The position numbers and the translations under genes are program-made. The notes below the pieces were generated by a model. The model made no database searches. It worked only from the letters and a program-made list of their open reading frames with translations, and was not told where the DNA came from. 64,000 nucleotides of DNA from Massilia phyllostachyos (GTDB lineage Bacteria; Pseudomonadota; Gammaproteobacteria; Burkholderiales; Burkholderiaceae_D), in the NCBI RefSeq assembly GCF_021044825.1, contig NZ_JAJNOC010000001.1, positions 248,001 to 312,000 on the forward strand. Direction: 5' to 3'. Shown here piece after piece: positions 35,463 through 44,697 of this stretch (positions are counted from its first letter, which is position 1; the number at the start of each line of letters is the position of its first letter).

Positions 35463-36038
35463 ATGCCCCTGTCTCCTCCCGTATCGCGCTCGCTCCGGCA
35501 TACGCGCGCCATCACCGTCGACGCCTATGCGCGCGACGATGGCCTGTGGGATCTGGACGCCAGTATCCGCGACGTCAAAACCCGTGACATCCAGCTCCCC
35601 TCCGGCGATCGGTCCGGCGGCATGCCGGTGCACGACCTCAAGCTGCGCGTGACCATCGACCGCCAGCTGAACATCGTGGACGCCGAAGCCGCGTCCGATG
35701 CCGTTCCCTATCCCGGTTTCTGCGAGACCATCGGCCCCGCCTACAAGAAGCTGATCGGCCTGTCGCTGATGAACCATTTCCGGTTGCACCTGAAAGACCG
35801 CCTGTCCGGCGTGCTCGGCTGCACCCACCTGACCGAATTGGCCCAGCTGCTGCCCACGGCGGCGCTGCAAGCCTTTGCCGACGACGAGTTCGACACCCGC
35901 GGCGGCGCCGACGCGAATGTCAACCCCGCCTCGGCCGAACGGCCCTTCGAGCTCGACCGTTGCCATGCGCTGCGCAGCGACGGCCCCGCCGTGGCCATCT
36001 ACTATCCCCGCTGGTCGATCAAGGCCGTGTCGGGTTAG
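35463..36038 (+). CDS. DUF2889 domain-containing protein
   Basis: A 191-residue protein of the DUF2889 family, function unknown. Recognisable parts are RSLRHTRAITVDAYARDDGLWDLDA at the start (quoted in part), DVKTRDIQLPSGDRSGG, PVHDLKLRVTIDRQLNI and the GCTHLTELAQLLPTAALQA cysteine-histidine segment. It is cytosolic, with no signal peptide. ATG 35463 is taken; ATG 35454, three codons upstream, is equally possible, and neither has a clear ribosome-binding site. It commonly sits near recA-recX-sucCD in this lineage. Confidence 0.85.
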   Translation: MPLSPPVSRSLRHTRAITVDAYARDDGLWDLDASIRDVKTRDIQLPSGDRSGGMPVHDLKLRVTIDRQLNIVDAEAASDAVPYPGFCETIGPAYKKLIGLSLMNHFRLHLKDRLSGVLGCTHLTELAQLLPTAALQAFADDEFDTRGGADANVNPASAERPFELDRCHALRSDGPAVAIYYPRWSIKAVSG

Positions 36039-36109
36039 GATTCGATGTTTGTCATTTAGTTGTTAAACCGTATTTCTCATTCAGTACATAGAAAAGAAGG
36101 GAAGCCAGC

Positions 36110-37279
36110 ATGAAGATCCATGAGTATCAAGGCAAAGAGATCCTCCGAAAATTCGGAGTGACCGTTCCGCGCGGCATTCCGTGCATGAACGTGGAAGAGG
36201 CCGTCAAGGCCGCTGAAGAGCTGGGCGGCCCGGTCTGGGTCGTCAAGGCGCAGATCCATGCCGGTGGCCGTGGTAAAGGCGGCGGCGTCAAGGTCGCCAA
36301 GTCGCTGGAACAGGTCAAGGAATACGCCGACCAGATCATGGGCATGCAGCTGATCACGCACCAGACCAGCCCGGAAGGCCAGAAAGTGCGCCGCCTGCTG
36401 ATCGAAGAAGGCGCGGACATCAAGAAAGAACTGTACGTCTCGCTGGTCACCGACCGCGTCACCCAGAAAGTCGTGCTGATGGCCTCGTCGGAAGGCGGCA
36501 TGGACATCGAAGAAGTCGCGCACAGCAACCCGGAAAAGATCCACAACGTCGTGATCGAACCGTCGGTCGGCCTGCTTGATGAACAAGCCGACGACATCGC
36601 CCGCAAGATCGGCGTGCCGGAAGCGTCGATCGTCGACGCCCGCACCAATCTGCAAGGCCTGTACAAAGCCTACTGGGAAACCGATGCATCGCTGGCCGAA
36701 ATCAACCCGCTGATCCTGACCGGTTCGGGCAAGGTCATCGCACTGGACGCCAAGTTCAACTTCGACTCGAACGCCCTGTTCCGTCACCCGGAAATCGTCG
36801 CCTACCGCGACCTGGACGAAGAAGATCCGGCTGAAGTCGAAGCATCGAAGTTCGACCTGGCTTACATCTCGCTCGACGGCAACATCGGCTGCCTGGTGAA
36901 CGGCGCCGGCCTGGCCATGGCGACCATGGACACCATCAAGCTGTTCGGCGGCGAGCCGGCCAACTTCCTCGACGTCGGCGGTGGCGCGACTGCAGAGAAA
37001 GTGACCGAAGCATTCAAGATCATGCTGAAGAACCCTGGCCTGAAAGCCATCCTGGTCAACATCTTCGGCGGCATCATGCGCTGCGACGTGATCGCCGAAG
37101 GCGTCATCACCGCATCGAAGGCCGTGTCGCTGCAAGTGCCGCTGGTCGTCCGTATGAAGGGCACCAACGAAGACCTGGGCAAGAAGATGCTGGCCGATTC
37201 GGGCCTGCCGATCATTTCCGCAGACACCATGGAAGACGCAGCGAAGCAGGTCGTTGCCGCTGCCGCTGGCCAAGCCTAA
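36110..37279 (+). CDS. sucC: Succinyl-CoA synthetase (ADP-forming) beta subunit
   Basis: A 389-residue SucC, the nucleotide-binding subunit that couples succinyl-CoA cleavage to ATP or GTP formation in the TCA cycle. Seen: [17 protein letters not shown], the ATP-grasp segment [29 protein letters not shown], and [15 protein letters not shown]. An AAGGGAA site precedes ATG 36110. sucD follows after 18 bp. Confidence 0.99.
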   Translation: MKIHEYQGKEILRKFGVTVPRGIPCMNVEEAVKAAEELGGPVWVVKAQIHAGGRGKGGGVKVAKSLEQVKEYADQIMGMQLITHQTSPEGQKVRRLLIEEGADIKKELYVSLVTDRVTQKVVLMASSEGGMDIEEVAHSNPEKIHNVVIEPSVGLLDEQADDIARKIGVPEASIVDARTNLQGLYKAYWETDASLAEINPLILTGSGKVIALDAKFNFDSNALFRHPEIVAYRDLDEEDPAEVEASKFDLAYISLDGNIGCLVNGAGLAMATMDTIKLFGGEPANFLDVGGGATAEKVTEAFKIMLKNPGLKAILVNIFGGIMRCDVIAEGVITASKAVSLQVPLVVRMKGTNEDLGKKMLADSGLPIISADTMEDAAKQVVAAAAGQA

Positions 37280-37297
37280 TTCGCGAAGGAATACAAC

Positions 37298-38179
37298 ATG
37301 TCCATTCTGATTAATAAAGACACCAAAGTCATCACCCAAGGTATCACCGGCAAGACCGGCCAGTTCCACACCCGCATGTGCCGCGACTACGCGAACGGCC
37401 GTGAAGCCTTCGTGGCCGGCGTGAACCCGAAGAAAGCCGGCGAAGACTTCGAAGGTATCCCGATCTACGCGACCGTCAAGGAAGCCGCATCGGAAACCGG
37501 CGCCACCGTGTCGGTCATCTACGTGCCGCCGGCAGGCGCCGCCGCCGCGATCTGGGAAGCCGTCGAAGCCGAGCTGGACCTGGCAATCTGCATCACCGAA
37601 GGCATTCCTGTCCGTGACATGATGGAAGTCAAGGATCGTATGGCCAAAGCCGGTTCGAAGACCCTGCTGCTGGGCCCGAACTGCCCAGGCCTGATCACCC
37701 CGGACGAAATCAAGATCGGCATCATGCCGGGTCACATCCACCGCAAGGGCCGTATCGGCGTCGTGTCGCGTTCGGGCACCCTGACCTATGAAGCAGTCGG
37801 CCAGCTGACCGCACTGGGCCTGGGCCAGTCGTCGGCAGTCGGTATCGGCGGCGACCCGATCAATGGTCTGAAGCACATCGACGTGATGCGCATGTTCAAC
37901 GACGATCCTGACACCGACGCGGTCATCATGATCGGCGAAATCGGCGGTCCGGACGAAGCGAACGCCGCTCAGTGGATCAAGGACAATATGAAGAAGCCGG
38001 TCGTCGGCTTCATCGCCGGCGTCACCGCGCCTCCGGGCAAGCGCATGGGCCACGCCGGCGCGCTGATTTCGGGCGGCGCCGACACCGCGCAAGCCAAGCT
38101 GGAAATCATGGAAGCCTGCGGTATCAAAGTCACCAAGAACCCGTCGGAAATGGCTCGCCTGCTGAAAGCAATGCTGTAA
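37298..38179 (+). CDS. sucD: Succinyl-CoA synthetase alpha subunit
   Basis: A 293-residue SucD. The CoA-binding Rossmann domain starts [14 protein letters not shown]; the catalytic phosphohistidine lies in [14 protein letters not shown] near residue 247; [10 protein letters not shown] and [14 protein letters not shown] are typical. It forms the alpha2beta2 or alphabeta enzyme with SucC and shares its transcript, ending at a terminator 29 bp downstream. Confidence 0.99.
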   Translation: MSILINKDTKVITQGITGKTGQFHTRMCRDYANGREAFVAGVNPKKAGEDFEGIPIYATVKEAASETGATVSVIYVPPAGAAAAIWEAVEAELDLAICITEGIPVRDMMEVKDRMAKAGSKTLLLGPNCPGLITPDEIKIGIMPGHIHRKGRIGVVSRSGTLTYEAVGQLTALGLGQSSAVGIGGDPINGLKHIDVMRMFNDDPDTDAVIMIGEIGGPDEANAAQWIKDNMKKPVVGFIAGVTAPPGKRMGHAGALISGGADTAQAKLEIMEACGIKVTKNPSEMARLLKAML

Positions 38180-38205
38180 TCTGACTGATTCGACAAGGTC
38201 GACGA

Positions 38206-38236
38206 GAACGGGGAGCGAAAGCTCTCCGTTTTTTTT
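38206..38236 (+). terminator. Rho-independent terminator after sucCD
   Basis: ACGGGGAGC (38208-38216), GAAA tetraloop, GCTCTCCGT (38221-38229) with one G-T pair, followed by eight T residues to 38236. A textbook intrinsic terminator. Confidence 0.95.
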
Positions 38237-38286
38237 CGCCTGTCAAAAGATGGCACGACATGGAGTGCCAAAATTTCTCTGCAACA

Positions 38287-38443
38287 TGACAAATTGCGTT
38301 ACATAAACTTGCTCGCTGACAAAAATTGCTGAGCTTGGGTGACAAAATTTGTCACCGCTCAAGCCAAAACTTGCGTTGGCACGGGCTTTTCTTATCTCTG
38401 GATTAATAAAATCAGCGTTTTTGGGGCTGGCACACCGCTTGCA
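38287..38443 (+). promoter_or_regulatory. Sigma-54 promoter and TGACAAA sites upstream of pilA
   Basis: A near-consensus sigma-54 promoter TGGCAC-ACCGC-TTGCA lies at 38428-38443, about 70 bp before the pilin start. Upstream, TGACAAA occurs at 38287 and 38317, and a 19-bp near-palindrome GGTGACAAAATTTGTCACC at 38338-38356 holds it in both orientations. PilR, the NtrC-type activator of pilA in Pseudomonas and others, binds TGTC-containing sites, so these are probable PilR sites. This occupies most of the 337-bp sucD-pilA gap. Confidence 0.85.
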
Positions 38444-38516
38444 TATAAGAAAGCGTGGCAACAAGCAGTAACCCCAACAACCCTGTAGTACCCCAACTAA
38501 ACCTGGAGAGATGAAC

Positions 38517-39005
38517 ATGAACTTCAAACAGCAACTGCAAGCCAAGAAAGCCCAAGGCGGTTTCACCCTGATCGAACTGATGATCGTCGTCGCAATCATC
38601 GGTATCCTGGCAGCTGTCGCCATCCCGGCATACCAGGATTACATCGCCAAGTCGAAGGCCGCTGCTGCCTACGCCGACATCGCTGGCGGCAAGACCGGTT
38701 ACGAAATGGCCTTCGTTGAAGGCAGCACCACTGATGCAGCCGAATACCTGAAGAAGGCCGGCCTGGCTACCTCGAGCGGCAACTGCTCGACCCTGGCTGC
38801 AACCGTTCCTGGTTCGGACGGCGCCGCAGCTGCCGCTCTGAGCTGCACCGTCGCCAACCCGGGCCGTCTGGGCACCGCAGGTAATGTGAAAGTCACCCTG
38901 GCACGTAGCGCTGACGGCATCTACACCTGCAAGGTTGTCGGTTTCCCGACCGGTACCGGTTCGGAGAAGTACCTGCCGGCAGGCTGCACCGCCTCGGCTA
39001 CCTAA
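38517..39005 (+). CDS. pilA: Type IV major pilin PilA
   Basis: A 162-residue type IVa prepilin. The leader ends in KAQGG and is cut before Phe in [18 protein letters not shown], with Glu at +5 and a hydrophobic alpha1 helix; the globular part has four Cys, the last two (TCKV...AGC) forming the usual D-loop. GGAGAG at 38505-38510 suits ATG 38517 better than ATG 38511. Expression is likely sigma-54/PilR dependent. Needed for twitching, adhesion and DNA uptake by family knowledge. Confidence 0.96.
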   Translation: MNFKQQLQAKKAQGGFTLIELMIVVAIIGILAAVAIPAYQDYIAKSKAAAAYADIAGGKTGYEMAFVEGSTTDAAEYLKKAGLATSSGNCSTLAATVPGSDGAAAAALSCTVANPGRLGTAGNVKVTLARSADGIYTCKVVGFPTGTGSEKYLPAGCTASAT

Positions 39006-39019
39006 TCACCCTAGGTTAA

Positions 39020-39074
39020 GCTGACCGTACAAGCGGTCAGCAAAAAGAAAGAGACCGCCGCGGCGGTCTCTTTT
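39020..39074. terminator. Double hairpin, bidirectional terminator between pilA and S9 peptidase
   Basis: A first stem GCTGACCG/CGGTCAGC (39020-39041, 6-nt loop) is followed by a perfect 26-bp palindrome at 39048-39073 (AAAGAGACCGCCG and its complement) with T-runs on both strands. It serves the convergent pilA and peptidase genes. Confidence 0.88.
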
Positions 39075-39095
39075 CATTTCAGCGTCGAAAAGCGC

Positions 39096-41150
39096 TTACT
39101 GCTGCAGGTGGCGATCCAGCCACTTCATCACGGTGTGATGCCACTGCACCGAATTCGCCGGCTTGAGCACCCAGTGGTTCTCGTCCGGGAACACCAGCAG
39201 CTGGCTCTCGATGCCCTTGCGCTGCAGCGCCGTGAAGGTGCCGAGCGCCTGCGCGGTCGGGATGCGGAAGTCGAGGTCGCCCTGGATCACCAGCATCGGC
39301 GTCTTCCACTTGTTCACATGGTGGACCGGGTTGAAGCGCTCGTGGTTTTCCGGAACGGTGAAGTAGGCGCCGCCGTTTTCCCAGTCGGTGAACCATTGCT
39401 CCTCGGTCGAGTAGGCCATGCCGCGGCTGTCGAACACGCCGTCATGGTTGACCAGGCAGCGGAAGCCGTCGTTCCAGTTCCCAGCGATCCAGTTCATCAT
39501 GTAGCCGCCGTAGGACGCGCCCAGCGCGCAGCTGCGGCCGCGGTCCAGCCAGGGGAACTTCTGCACCGCCGCCTCCAGGCCCTTCTGCAGGTCTTCGAGC
39601 GGCTTGCCGCCCCAGTCGCCGCTGATCGCATCCGTGAACTTCTGGCCGTAGCCGGTCGAGCCGTGGAAGTCGATGAACACGGTGGCGTAGCCGGCGCCCG
39701 CATACACCTGCGGATTCCAGCGGTAGCTCCAGCCGTTGCCGAAGCTGCCCTGCGGCCCGCCGTGCACCAGGAAGGCGACCGGATACTTCCTGCCGGCTTC
39801 GGCGTTCCACGGTTTCATCACGTGGCCATAGACGGTGTCGCCGTTCGCCCCCTTGAAGCTGAACTGCTCGTACTCGCCCCAGCGCACGTCCGCCAGGCGC
39901 TCGCTGTTCAGCGTCGTCAGCTGGACCGGCTTGCCGTCCAGCTTCATCGAGAACAGTTGCGCGCCGGACGCCAGGTTGGCCTGGGTATAGGCGACGGTAT
40001 CGCCGCGCACGTCGAAGGCGCCGATCGCGCCCTTGCCGGTCAGCGGCGTCACCTTGCCGCTGGTCACCTCGATTGAGAACAGGCGATGCTGGCCGACGTC
40101 CTCGGCATCGACGATCAGCGCCTTGCCGTCGGCGCGCCACTGCAGGCTGCCGGCCGAACGGTCCCAGTCCGCCGCCAGCTTGCGCCTGGCGCCGCTCGCC
40201 ACGTCCATCAGCATGATCTGGTAGCGATCCGCCTCGAAGCCCGGGCGCGCCATCGCGAGATAGGCAAGGGTGCGGCCGTCCGGTGAGAACACGCCCTTGG
40301 TGTCCCAGGCCAGGTTGTCGGCCGTCAGGTTGCGCGGCGCGGCGCCGCCCTGCGAAGGCACGGTGTACAGGTCGAAGTTGGTCGACCAGGCCTCGGTCTT
40401 GCCGGCGATGCGCGCCGCGAACACGATGCTCTTGCCGTCCGGGCTGAAGCGGAATTCCTCGCGGTCGCCGAACGGTTTCGACGGAACGTCGCCGTCGAGC
40501 GTGCCCGACAGGGACACCGGCGCGCCGCTCGCCTTGCCGTTCGCATCGAGTGTGGTCGAGAACAGCACGTTGTTGCGGCCATCGTTCCAGGTATCCCAGT
40601 GGCGCACGAACAGGCGGTCGTACAGCTTGCCGTTGGCCTTGTCCTGTTCCTTCGCATCGAGCCGGGCCTTGGTGCAGGCAAGGTCGGCGCAGTCGCGGAA
40701 CACCGACATGCCCAGCGCCAGGCGATCGCCCTGCGGCGACACGCGGAAGCTCTCGACGTCGAGCGGCAGGTCGGTCACCTGCACCGGCTCGCCGCCGGCA
40801 ACGGACACGCGCCACACCTCCGACGAGCCCGAGCGGGTCGACAGGAAATACACGGCGTCGCCGCGCGCCGACCATTCGGGCTCAAGGCTGCTCGACGCGT
40901 GGCTGGTCAGGCGCCGCGGCGCCGCCTTGGCGGCCTTCAGGTCGACCATCCAGAGTTCGGTATGGCCGCGGTTCTTGGCCATGTCCGTGCTGCGCACGGT
41001 GTAGACGACGCGCGCGGCGTCGGGCGACACGGCCGGGCTGCCCACCCGTTCCATGTTCACCAGGTCTTCCACGGTGAAGCCGCGCGGCGCCGCCATCGCG
41101 GTGGTGGCGGCCAGGGTCGCGGCCGCCAATATCGGCAAACAAAATCTCAT
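39096..41150 (-). CDS. S9 family peptidase (acylaminoacyl/dipeptidyl peptidase-like), secreted
   Basis: A 684-residue serine peptidase with a signal peptide (MRFCLPILAAATLAATTAMA, then APRGFTVEDLVNMERVGSP). A beta-propeller of TolB/WD-like repeats (VSPDAARVVYTVR, FSPDGKSIVFAARI, FSPDGRTLAYLAM) leads to the C-terminal hydrolase domain: ALGASYGGYMMNW nucleophile, GDLDFRIP acid and DENHWV histidine. Typical of exported dipeptidyl/acylaminoacyl peptidases (DPP5-like). ATG 41150 is chosen from the signal peptide. It differs clearly from the other S9 peptidase at 19.0-21.0 kb. Confidence 0.94.
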   Translation of the reverse strand: MRFCLPILAAATLAATTAMAAPRGFTVEDLVNMERVGSPAVSPDAARVVYTVRSTDMAKNRGHTELWMVDLKAAKAAPRRLTSHASSSLEPEWSARGDAVYFLSTRSGSSEVWRVSVAGGEPVQVTDLPLDVESFRVSPQGDRLALGMSVFRDCADLACTKARLDAKEQDKANGKLYDRLFVRHWDTWNDGRNNVLFSTTLDANGKASGAPVSLSGTLDGDVPSKPFGDREEFRFSPDGKSIVFAARIAGKTEAWSTNFDLYTVPSQGGAAPRNLTADNLAWDTKGVFSPDGRTLAYLAMARPGFEADRYQIMLMDVASGARRKLAADWDRSAGSLQWRADGKALIVDAEDVGQHRLFSIEVTSGKVTPLTGKGAIGAFDVRGDTVAYTQANLASGAQLFSMKLDGKPVQLTTLNSERLADVRWGEYEQFSFKGANGDTVYGHVMKPWNAEAGRKYPVAFLVHGGPQGSFGNGWSYRWNPQVYAGAGYATVFIDFHGSTGYGQKFTDAISGDWGGKPLEDLQKGLEAAVQKFPWLDRGRSCALGASYGGYMMNWIAGNWNDGFRCLVNHDGVFDSRGMAYSTEEQWFTDWENGGAYFTVPENHERFNPVHHVNKWKTPMLVIQGDLDFRIPTAQALGTFTALQRKGIESQLLVFPDENHWVLKPANSVQWHHTVMKWLDRHLQQ

Positions 41151-41271
41151 TGCATCCTCTCGATCATGCGGGACAGGGCCGAATGCCCCGTCCGTAGCCA
41201 TGCAATCTACCATGCGCCGGCCCGCGCTCACGCGGGGCTGGCGATCAGAGGAAGCGCTGCTTTCGCCGTGC

Positions 41272-41727
41272 TTACTTCGGCATGATGACGGTGTCGATCA
41301 CATGGATGACGCCGTTATCCGCCGCGATATCAGTCTTGGTGACAGTTGCCTTGTCAACCATGACCTTGCCGCCGCTGGTCTTGACCGTGAACGAGCTGCC
41401 CTCGACCGTCTTGACCATGCCCGGCTTGACGTCCGCCGCCATTACCTTGCCCGGCACCACGTGATAGGTCAGCACTTTGGTCAGGGCTGCCTTGTCCTTG
41501 AGCAGCGCATCGAGCTTGGCTTTCGGGATCTTGGCGAACGCCGCGTCGGTGGGCGCAAACACCGTATAAGGACCCGGACCTTTCAGGGTGTCGACCAGGC
41601 CGGCCGCCTGGACAGCGGTCACCAGGGTATTGAAGGACCCGGCCGACTTGGCGGTGTCAACGATGTCCGCTGCCTGAACGGCACTGACGGCAAACACGAT
41701 GGGGAGTGCTGCTAGAAACTTTTTCAT
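41272..41727 (-). CDS. Fasciclin domain-containing secreted protein
   Basis: A 151-residue protein made of a signal peptide ([19 protein letters not shown]) and one fasciclin (FAS1/BIgH3) domain with H1 box [15 protein letters not shown], the YH motif in LTYHVVPG and the H2 box [16 protein letters not shown]1 proteins take part in adhesion or matrix interaction. It is divergent from a MerR-family regulator 128 bp away, which likely controls it. A TTAGAC / TATAGT promoter with 18-bp spacer can be read on the minus strand around 41780-41808. Confidence 0.95.
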   Translation of the reverse strand: MKKFLAALPIVFAVSAVQAADIVDTAKSAGSFNTLVTAVQAAGLVDTLKGPGPYTVFAPTDAAFAKIPKAKLDALLKDKAALTKVLTYHVVPGKVMAADVKPGMVKTVEGSSFTVKTSGGKVMVDKATVTKTDIAADNGVIHVIDTVIMPK

Positions 41728-41807
41728 GGCGTGCTCCTAAGTTAGATGGATGAAAAGCCCGAGTTGCAATACACACTATAGAAAACGAACCAATCTATGT
41801 CTAATGT

Positions 41808-41836
41808 TTGACTCTATAATTATTAATAAATATGGT
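41808..41836 (+). promoter_or_regulatory. Candidate promoter of the MerR-family gene
   Basis: TTGACT (41808-41813) and TATGGT (41831-41836) with a 17-bp spacer. If used, transcription would start near 41843 and the first usable start codon would be ATG 41856, which has AAAAGG about 9 bp upstream. The whole 128-bp gap is AT-rich and shared with the divergent fasciclin gene. Confidence 0.45.
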
Positions 41837-41855
41837 TCAAAAAAGGTTCATAGAA

Positions 41856-42818
41856 ATGGATTCTGAAGATAAAGAGGTTCGTAACCGGGTCATGTATCGC
41901 TCCGGTACCGCAGCAAGGCTTGCCGGCCTGCCGGTCGAAACGCTGCGGGTATGGGAGCGTCGTTACCGCCTGTCGGAGGTCCAGCGTTCCGAGCATGGTC
42001 AGCGCCTGTATTCGGTAGAGCATGTGGAAAGGCTGGCCATGCTCAAGCAGTTGGTGGACCAGGGGCATGCGATCGGCCTGTTGGCCGAGCTGCGTCGGGA
42101 AGAGTTGAAGGCAATGCTGGGCGGTCGGGATCCATCCAGGGCGCAGGCGTCGATACGTGCGCTGGTAGTGGGCGGCAGCCTGCCGCGCCGGCTCGCTGCC
42201 CTGGGCGATGAAGCCAGTGGTATTCGCATGCTCGGGCATTGCGCTCATCTCGAGGAACTGCACGACCTGGCACAGGACAGCGTTGCCGACGTGCTGATCG
42301 TCGAGCAGTCGGAACTGGACGAGGGTATCGCGGCAAGGATCGCCGAGGTGCGGGCCCGGCTTGGAATCCATGCTGTGCTGGTCCTGTACCGATTCAGCGC
42401 CAACGCAACCATTCGCGCATTGCGGATCCAGGGCTGTCTGGTCGCACGCGTACCGGCCGACATCGGCGAACTTGCCTTCCTGTGCCGTTCGGCCGTGCGC
42501 GGCATGCGCCTGCCCGAGCAAGCCGCTCCGGCCACCACACCGAGGCGCTACGACGACGACGCGCTGGCTGCGCTGGCGCAGATCAATCAGGGCCCGGCAT
42601 GCGAATGCCCGCGCCACCTGGCTGAGGTACTCATGACGGTAGGGAGTTTCGAACGCTATAGCGCGCAATGCGGTTCACGCAATCCGGAAGATGCCGAGCT
42701 GCATGCTCGTCTTGGGCGTGCAGCGGCGCAGGCGCGCGCTGTCCTGGAAGAGGCGATGGCGCAGCTGATCCTGGCGGAAAACCTGGCGCTGCCGCAGACC
42801 TTGCTCACACGATCTTGA
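41856..42818 (+). CDS. MerR-family regulator with degenerate cobalamin-binding-type C-terminus
   Basis: A roughly 320-residue regulator. The N-terminal MerR domain is clear (YRSGTAARLAGLPVETLRVWERRY, then RLYSVEHVERLAMLKQLVDQGHAIG; quoted in parts). The C-terminal 200 residues resemble the fold order of CarH/LitR light-responsive repressors, but the B12-binding DxHxxG signature is absent, so cobalamin binding is doubtful. ATG 41832 would add 8 residues. It is divergent from the fasciclin gene and overlaps the convergent PilZ gene by 14 bp. Likely controls the fasciclin gene. Confidence 0.82.
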   Translation: MDSEDKEVRNRVMYRSGTAARLAGLPVETLRVWERRYRLSEVQRSEHGQRLYSVEHVERLAMLKQLVDQGHAIGLLAELRREELKAMLGGRDPSRAQASIRALVVGGSLPRRLAALGDEASGIRMLGHCAHLEELHDLAQDSVADVLIVEQSELDEGIAARIAEVRARLGIHAVLVLYRFSANATIRALRIQGCLVARVPADIGELAFLCRSAVRGMRLPEQAAPATTPRRYDDDALAALAQINQGPACECPRHLAEVLMTVGSFERYSAQCGSRNPEDAELHARLGRAAAQARAVLEEAMAQLILAENLALPQTLLTRS

Positions 42819-43515
42819 GCCGGTCCGCCAGCAGCGCCTCGTAGGTCATATTCTGCAGCAACGTATAGTGCATGGGGTCGAGCTGCAGGAACTGCAGGCC
42901 GTAGCTGTACATCTCCGGCTTGTCGCCCGTCGCCTGGCTCGCGGTGCGGTTGCGGACGATGGCGCGGGTCTCGATGCGCACCGCGTGGGTGCCGGACGGC
43001 GGCAGCACCGTGAAGTCGAGCATGACTTCCTCTCCGTCGGGCGGCAGGTCCTGGGGCGCATGGATGCGCACACCCGTGACCGACACGTCGACGATGCTGC
43101 AGTCGACCGGTTGCGCCTCGGGGCCGAGCCCGCGCACGCTGGCCGCGATATCGGCCTTGACCCGCGCCGCGCCACGCAGGCTGGTGCCCTGGATCGAGGT
43201 CGGGAAGGACAGGTGGACGTAGAACAGCGGCCGCTGGAACATCCGCTCGATCGTGCAGGCGAAGGAGCACACGTTCACGCCTGAGAACACCCGGAGCGTG
43301 ACGCGCTCGCCGTCGCCCAGCGTGATCGGCGCGCCGTGTTCCATCGGAATCTTGACGATCATGTACTCGTCCTTGACGTAGCCGATGAGCGTCGAAAAAT
43401 GCTGGATCGGCTTGACCTGCCGATGCGTAATGAACTGCAGCCGCATGCCGACTTGCAGGTTCATTGCCTCGAACTCGAAATCCTGGGTCTTGAGTTCCTG
43501 AACTTGGCTGTTCAT
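42805..43515 (-). CDS. PilZ-domain flagellar brake (YcgR-like) protein
   Basis: A roughly 236-residue cytosolic protein with an N-terminal YcgR-like domain (LQVGMRLQFITH, YMIVKIP) and a C-terminal PilZ domain. The c-di-GMP-binding motifs are RGAAR (RxxxR) and DVSVTGVRI (DxSxxG). Such proteins slow flagellar rotation or act on other targets when c-di-GMP rises. ATG 43530 (five codons upstream) is an alternative; neither start has an obvious ribosome-binding site. No flagellar genes are in the window. Confidence 0.9.
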   Translation of the reverse strand: MNSQVQELKTQDFEFEAMNLQVGMRLQFITHRQVKPIQHFSTLIGYVKDEYMIVKIPMEHGAPITLGDGERVTLRVFSGVNVCSFACTIERMFQRPLFYVHLSFPTSIQGTSLRGAARVKADIAASVRGLGPEAQPVDCSIVDVSVTGVRIHAPQDLPPDGEEVMLDFTVLPPSGTHAVRIETRAIVRNRTASQATGDKPEMYSYGLQFLQLDPMHYTLLQNMTYEALLADRLKIV

Positions 43516-43749
43516 CAGACGGGCGCGCATGTCGCGAAAAATGCAAAGCTGACATGATATCAGGGATGCCTTTTGGAAATATTGCGGAATGTAACGCCTA
43601 TGCGCTTGCAAACCTTGCTTCCCTGACAAAGGCGGGACATCCACGACAAAAGCATGAGCAGCATCTGCTTTGGTAATACACTCGATGGTGCGCCGCACAA
43701 ATGACCTGCAGCGGCCAGCCATCCTTTCCTCTCTACAGGAGACCGCATC

Positions 43750-44085
43750 ATGTCGACGAGCGCGCATCCGAACCCTGTCTTCCATCCCATGCCTCCGGCA
43801 CTGTTCGACATGTGGTCGAACGTGGCCGGCGCATATGGGGAAGCAATGCAGGCGAATACCCAACAACTGCTGCTGAGCTCAGCCCGGGTGATCCAGGAGC
43901 AGATCCTGCAGGCCTTCTTTGCCTTTTCGGCGTCGTGCGCCGAAGCCTTGGCGAAGAACGCGATGTCGGTTCAGGAGCAGTCGATGAAGCGGCTTGCCGA
44001 GGCAAACGGGAAAGCGGTCGGCATGGTGGGGCAGGGCTTGGTACGGGTTTGGGTGGACAGCATGCAGACGGCAACGCGAAGCTGA
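43750..44085 (+). CDS. Small helical protein, phasin-like (tentative)
   Basis: A 111-residue Ala/Gln/Met-rich, predicted all-helical protein with no signal peptide and no membrane segment. The heptad-like VIQEQILQAFFAFSASCAEALAKNAMSVQEQSMKRLAEAN stretch (in parts) recalls phasins, which coat polyhydroxyalkanoate granules, but no decisive motif is seen. AGGAG stands 8 bp before ATG 43750. It is a single gene facing moaC. The 234-bp gap upstream shows no other feature I can support. Confidence 0.65.
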   Translation: MSTSAHPNPVFHPMPPALFDMWSNVAGAYGEAMQANTQQLLLSSARVIQEQILQAFFAFSASCAEALAKNAMSVQEQSMKRLAEANGKAVGMVGQGLVRVWVDSMQTATRS

Positions 44086-44094
44086 AGGCAGGGC

Positions 44095-44607
44095 TCAGGA
44101 TAGTGGATCGGCGAGTGCTGTCCAGTCGCCCGACTTGCCGCCGTGCTTTTCCAGTACACGGATATTGGTCATGACCATGCCGCGATCCACGGCCTTGCAC
44201 ATGTCGTAAATGGTCAGCAGCCCGACCTGCACCGCGGTCAGCGCTTCCATCTCCACCCCGGTCTTGCCGATCGTCTCCACCTGCGCGCGGCAATGCACGC
44301 AGCTCGCCGCCGCATCGATCTCGAAGTCCACCGCCACCCGGGTGATCGGCAGCGGATGGCACAGCGGCACCAGGTCGCTCGTGCGTTTCGACGCCATGAT
44401 CGCCGCGATGCGCGCAATGCCGATCACGTCGCCCTTCTTTGCCGTGCCCGACTGGATCAGCGCCAGGGTTTCCGGTTTCATGCGGATGGTGCCGGCGGCG
44501 ACGGCGATGCGGTGGGTGTCCTGCTTGGCGCCGACGTCGACCATGTGGGCTTGGCCGGTGGAATCGAAATGGGTCAGGCCGTCGGCCGGCGGGGTATGGG
44601 AAGTCAT
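44095..44607 (-). CDS. moaC: Cyclic pyranopterin monophosphate synthase
   Basis: A 170-residue MoaC, which acts after MoaA in molybdenum cofactor synthesis. Signature parts are [39 protein letters not shown] and [25 protein letters not shown], with the catalytic Lys in CKAVDRGM. Other moa genes are not in the window. It is convergent with the small helical-protein gene, 9 bp apart. Confidence 0.97.
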   Translation of the reverse strand: MTSHTPPADGLTHFDSTGQAHMVDVGAKQDTHRIAVAAGTIRMKPETLALIQSGTAKKGDVIGIARIAAIMASKRTSDLVPLCHPLPITRVAVDFEIDAAASCVHCRAQVETIGKTGVEMEALTAVQVGLLTIYDMCKAVDRGMVMTNIRVLEKHGGKSGDWTALADPLS

Positions 44608-44697
44608 TGCCAGGTAATTATTAAGAGGTGATTAAGGTCGGGTAACAAAGTGCTCGGCAGCCAGCAACGCGGCCGCGGATGGGGTTATCATAGCATT

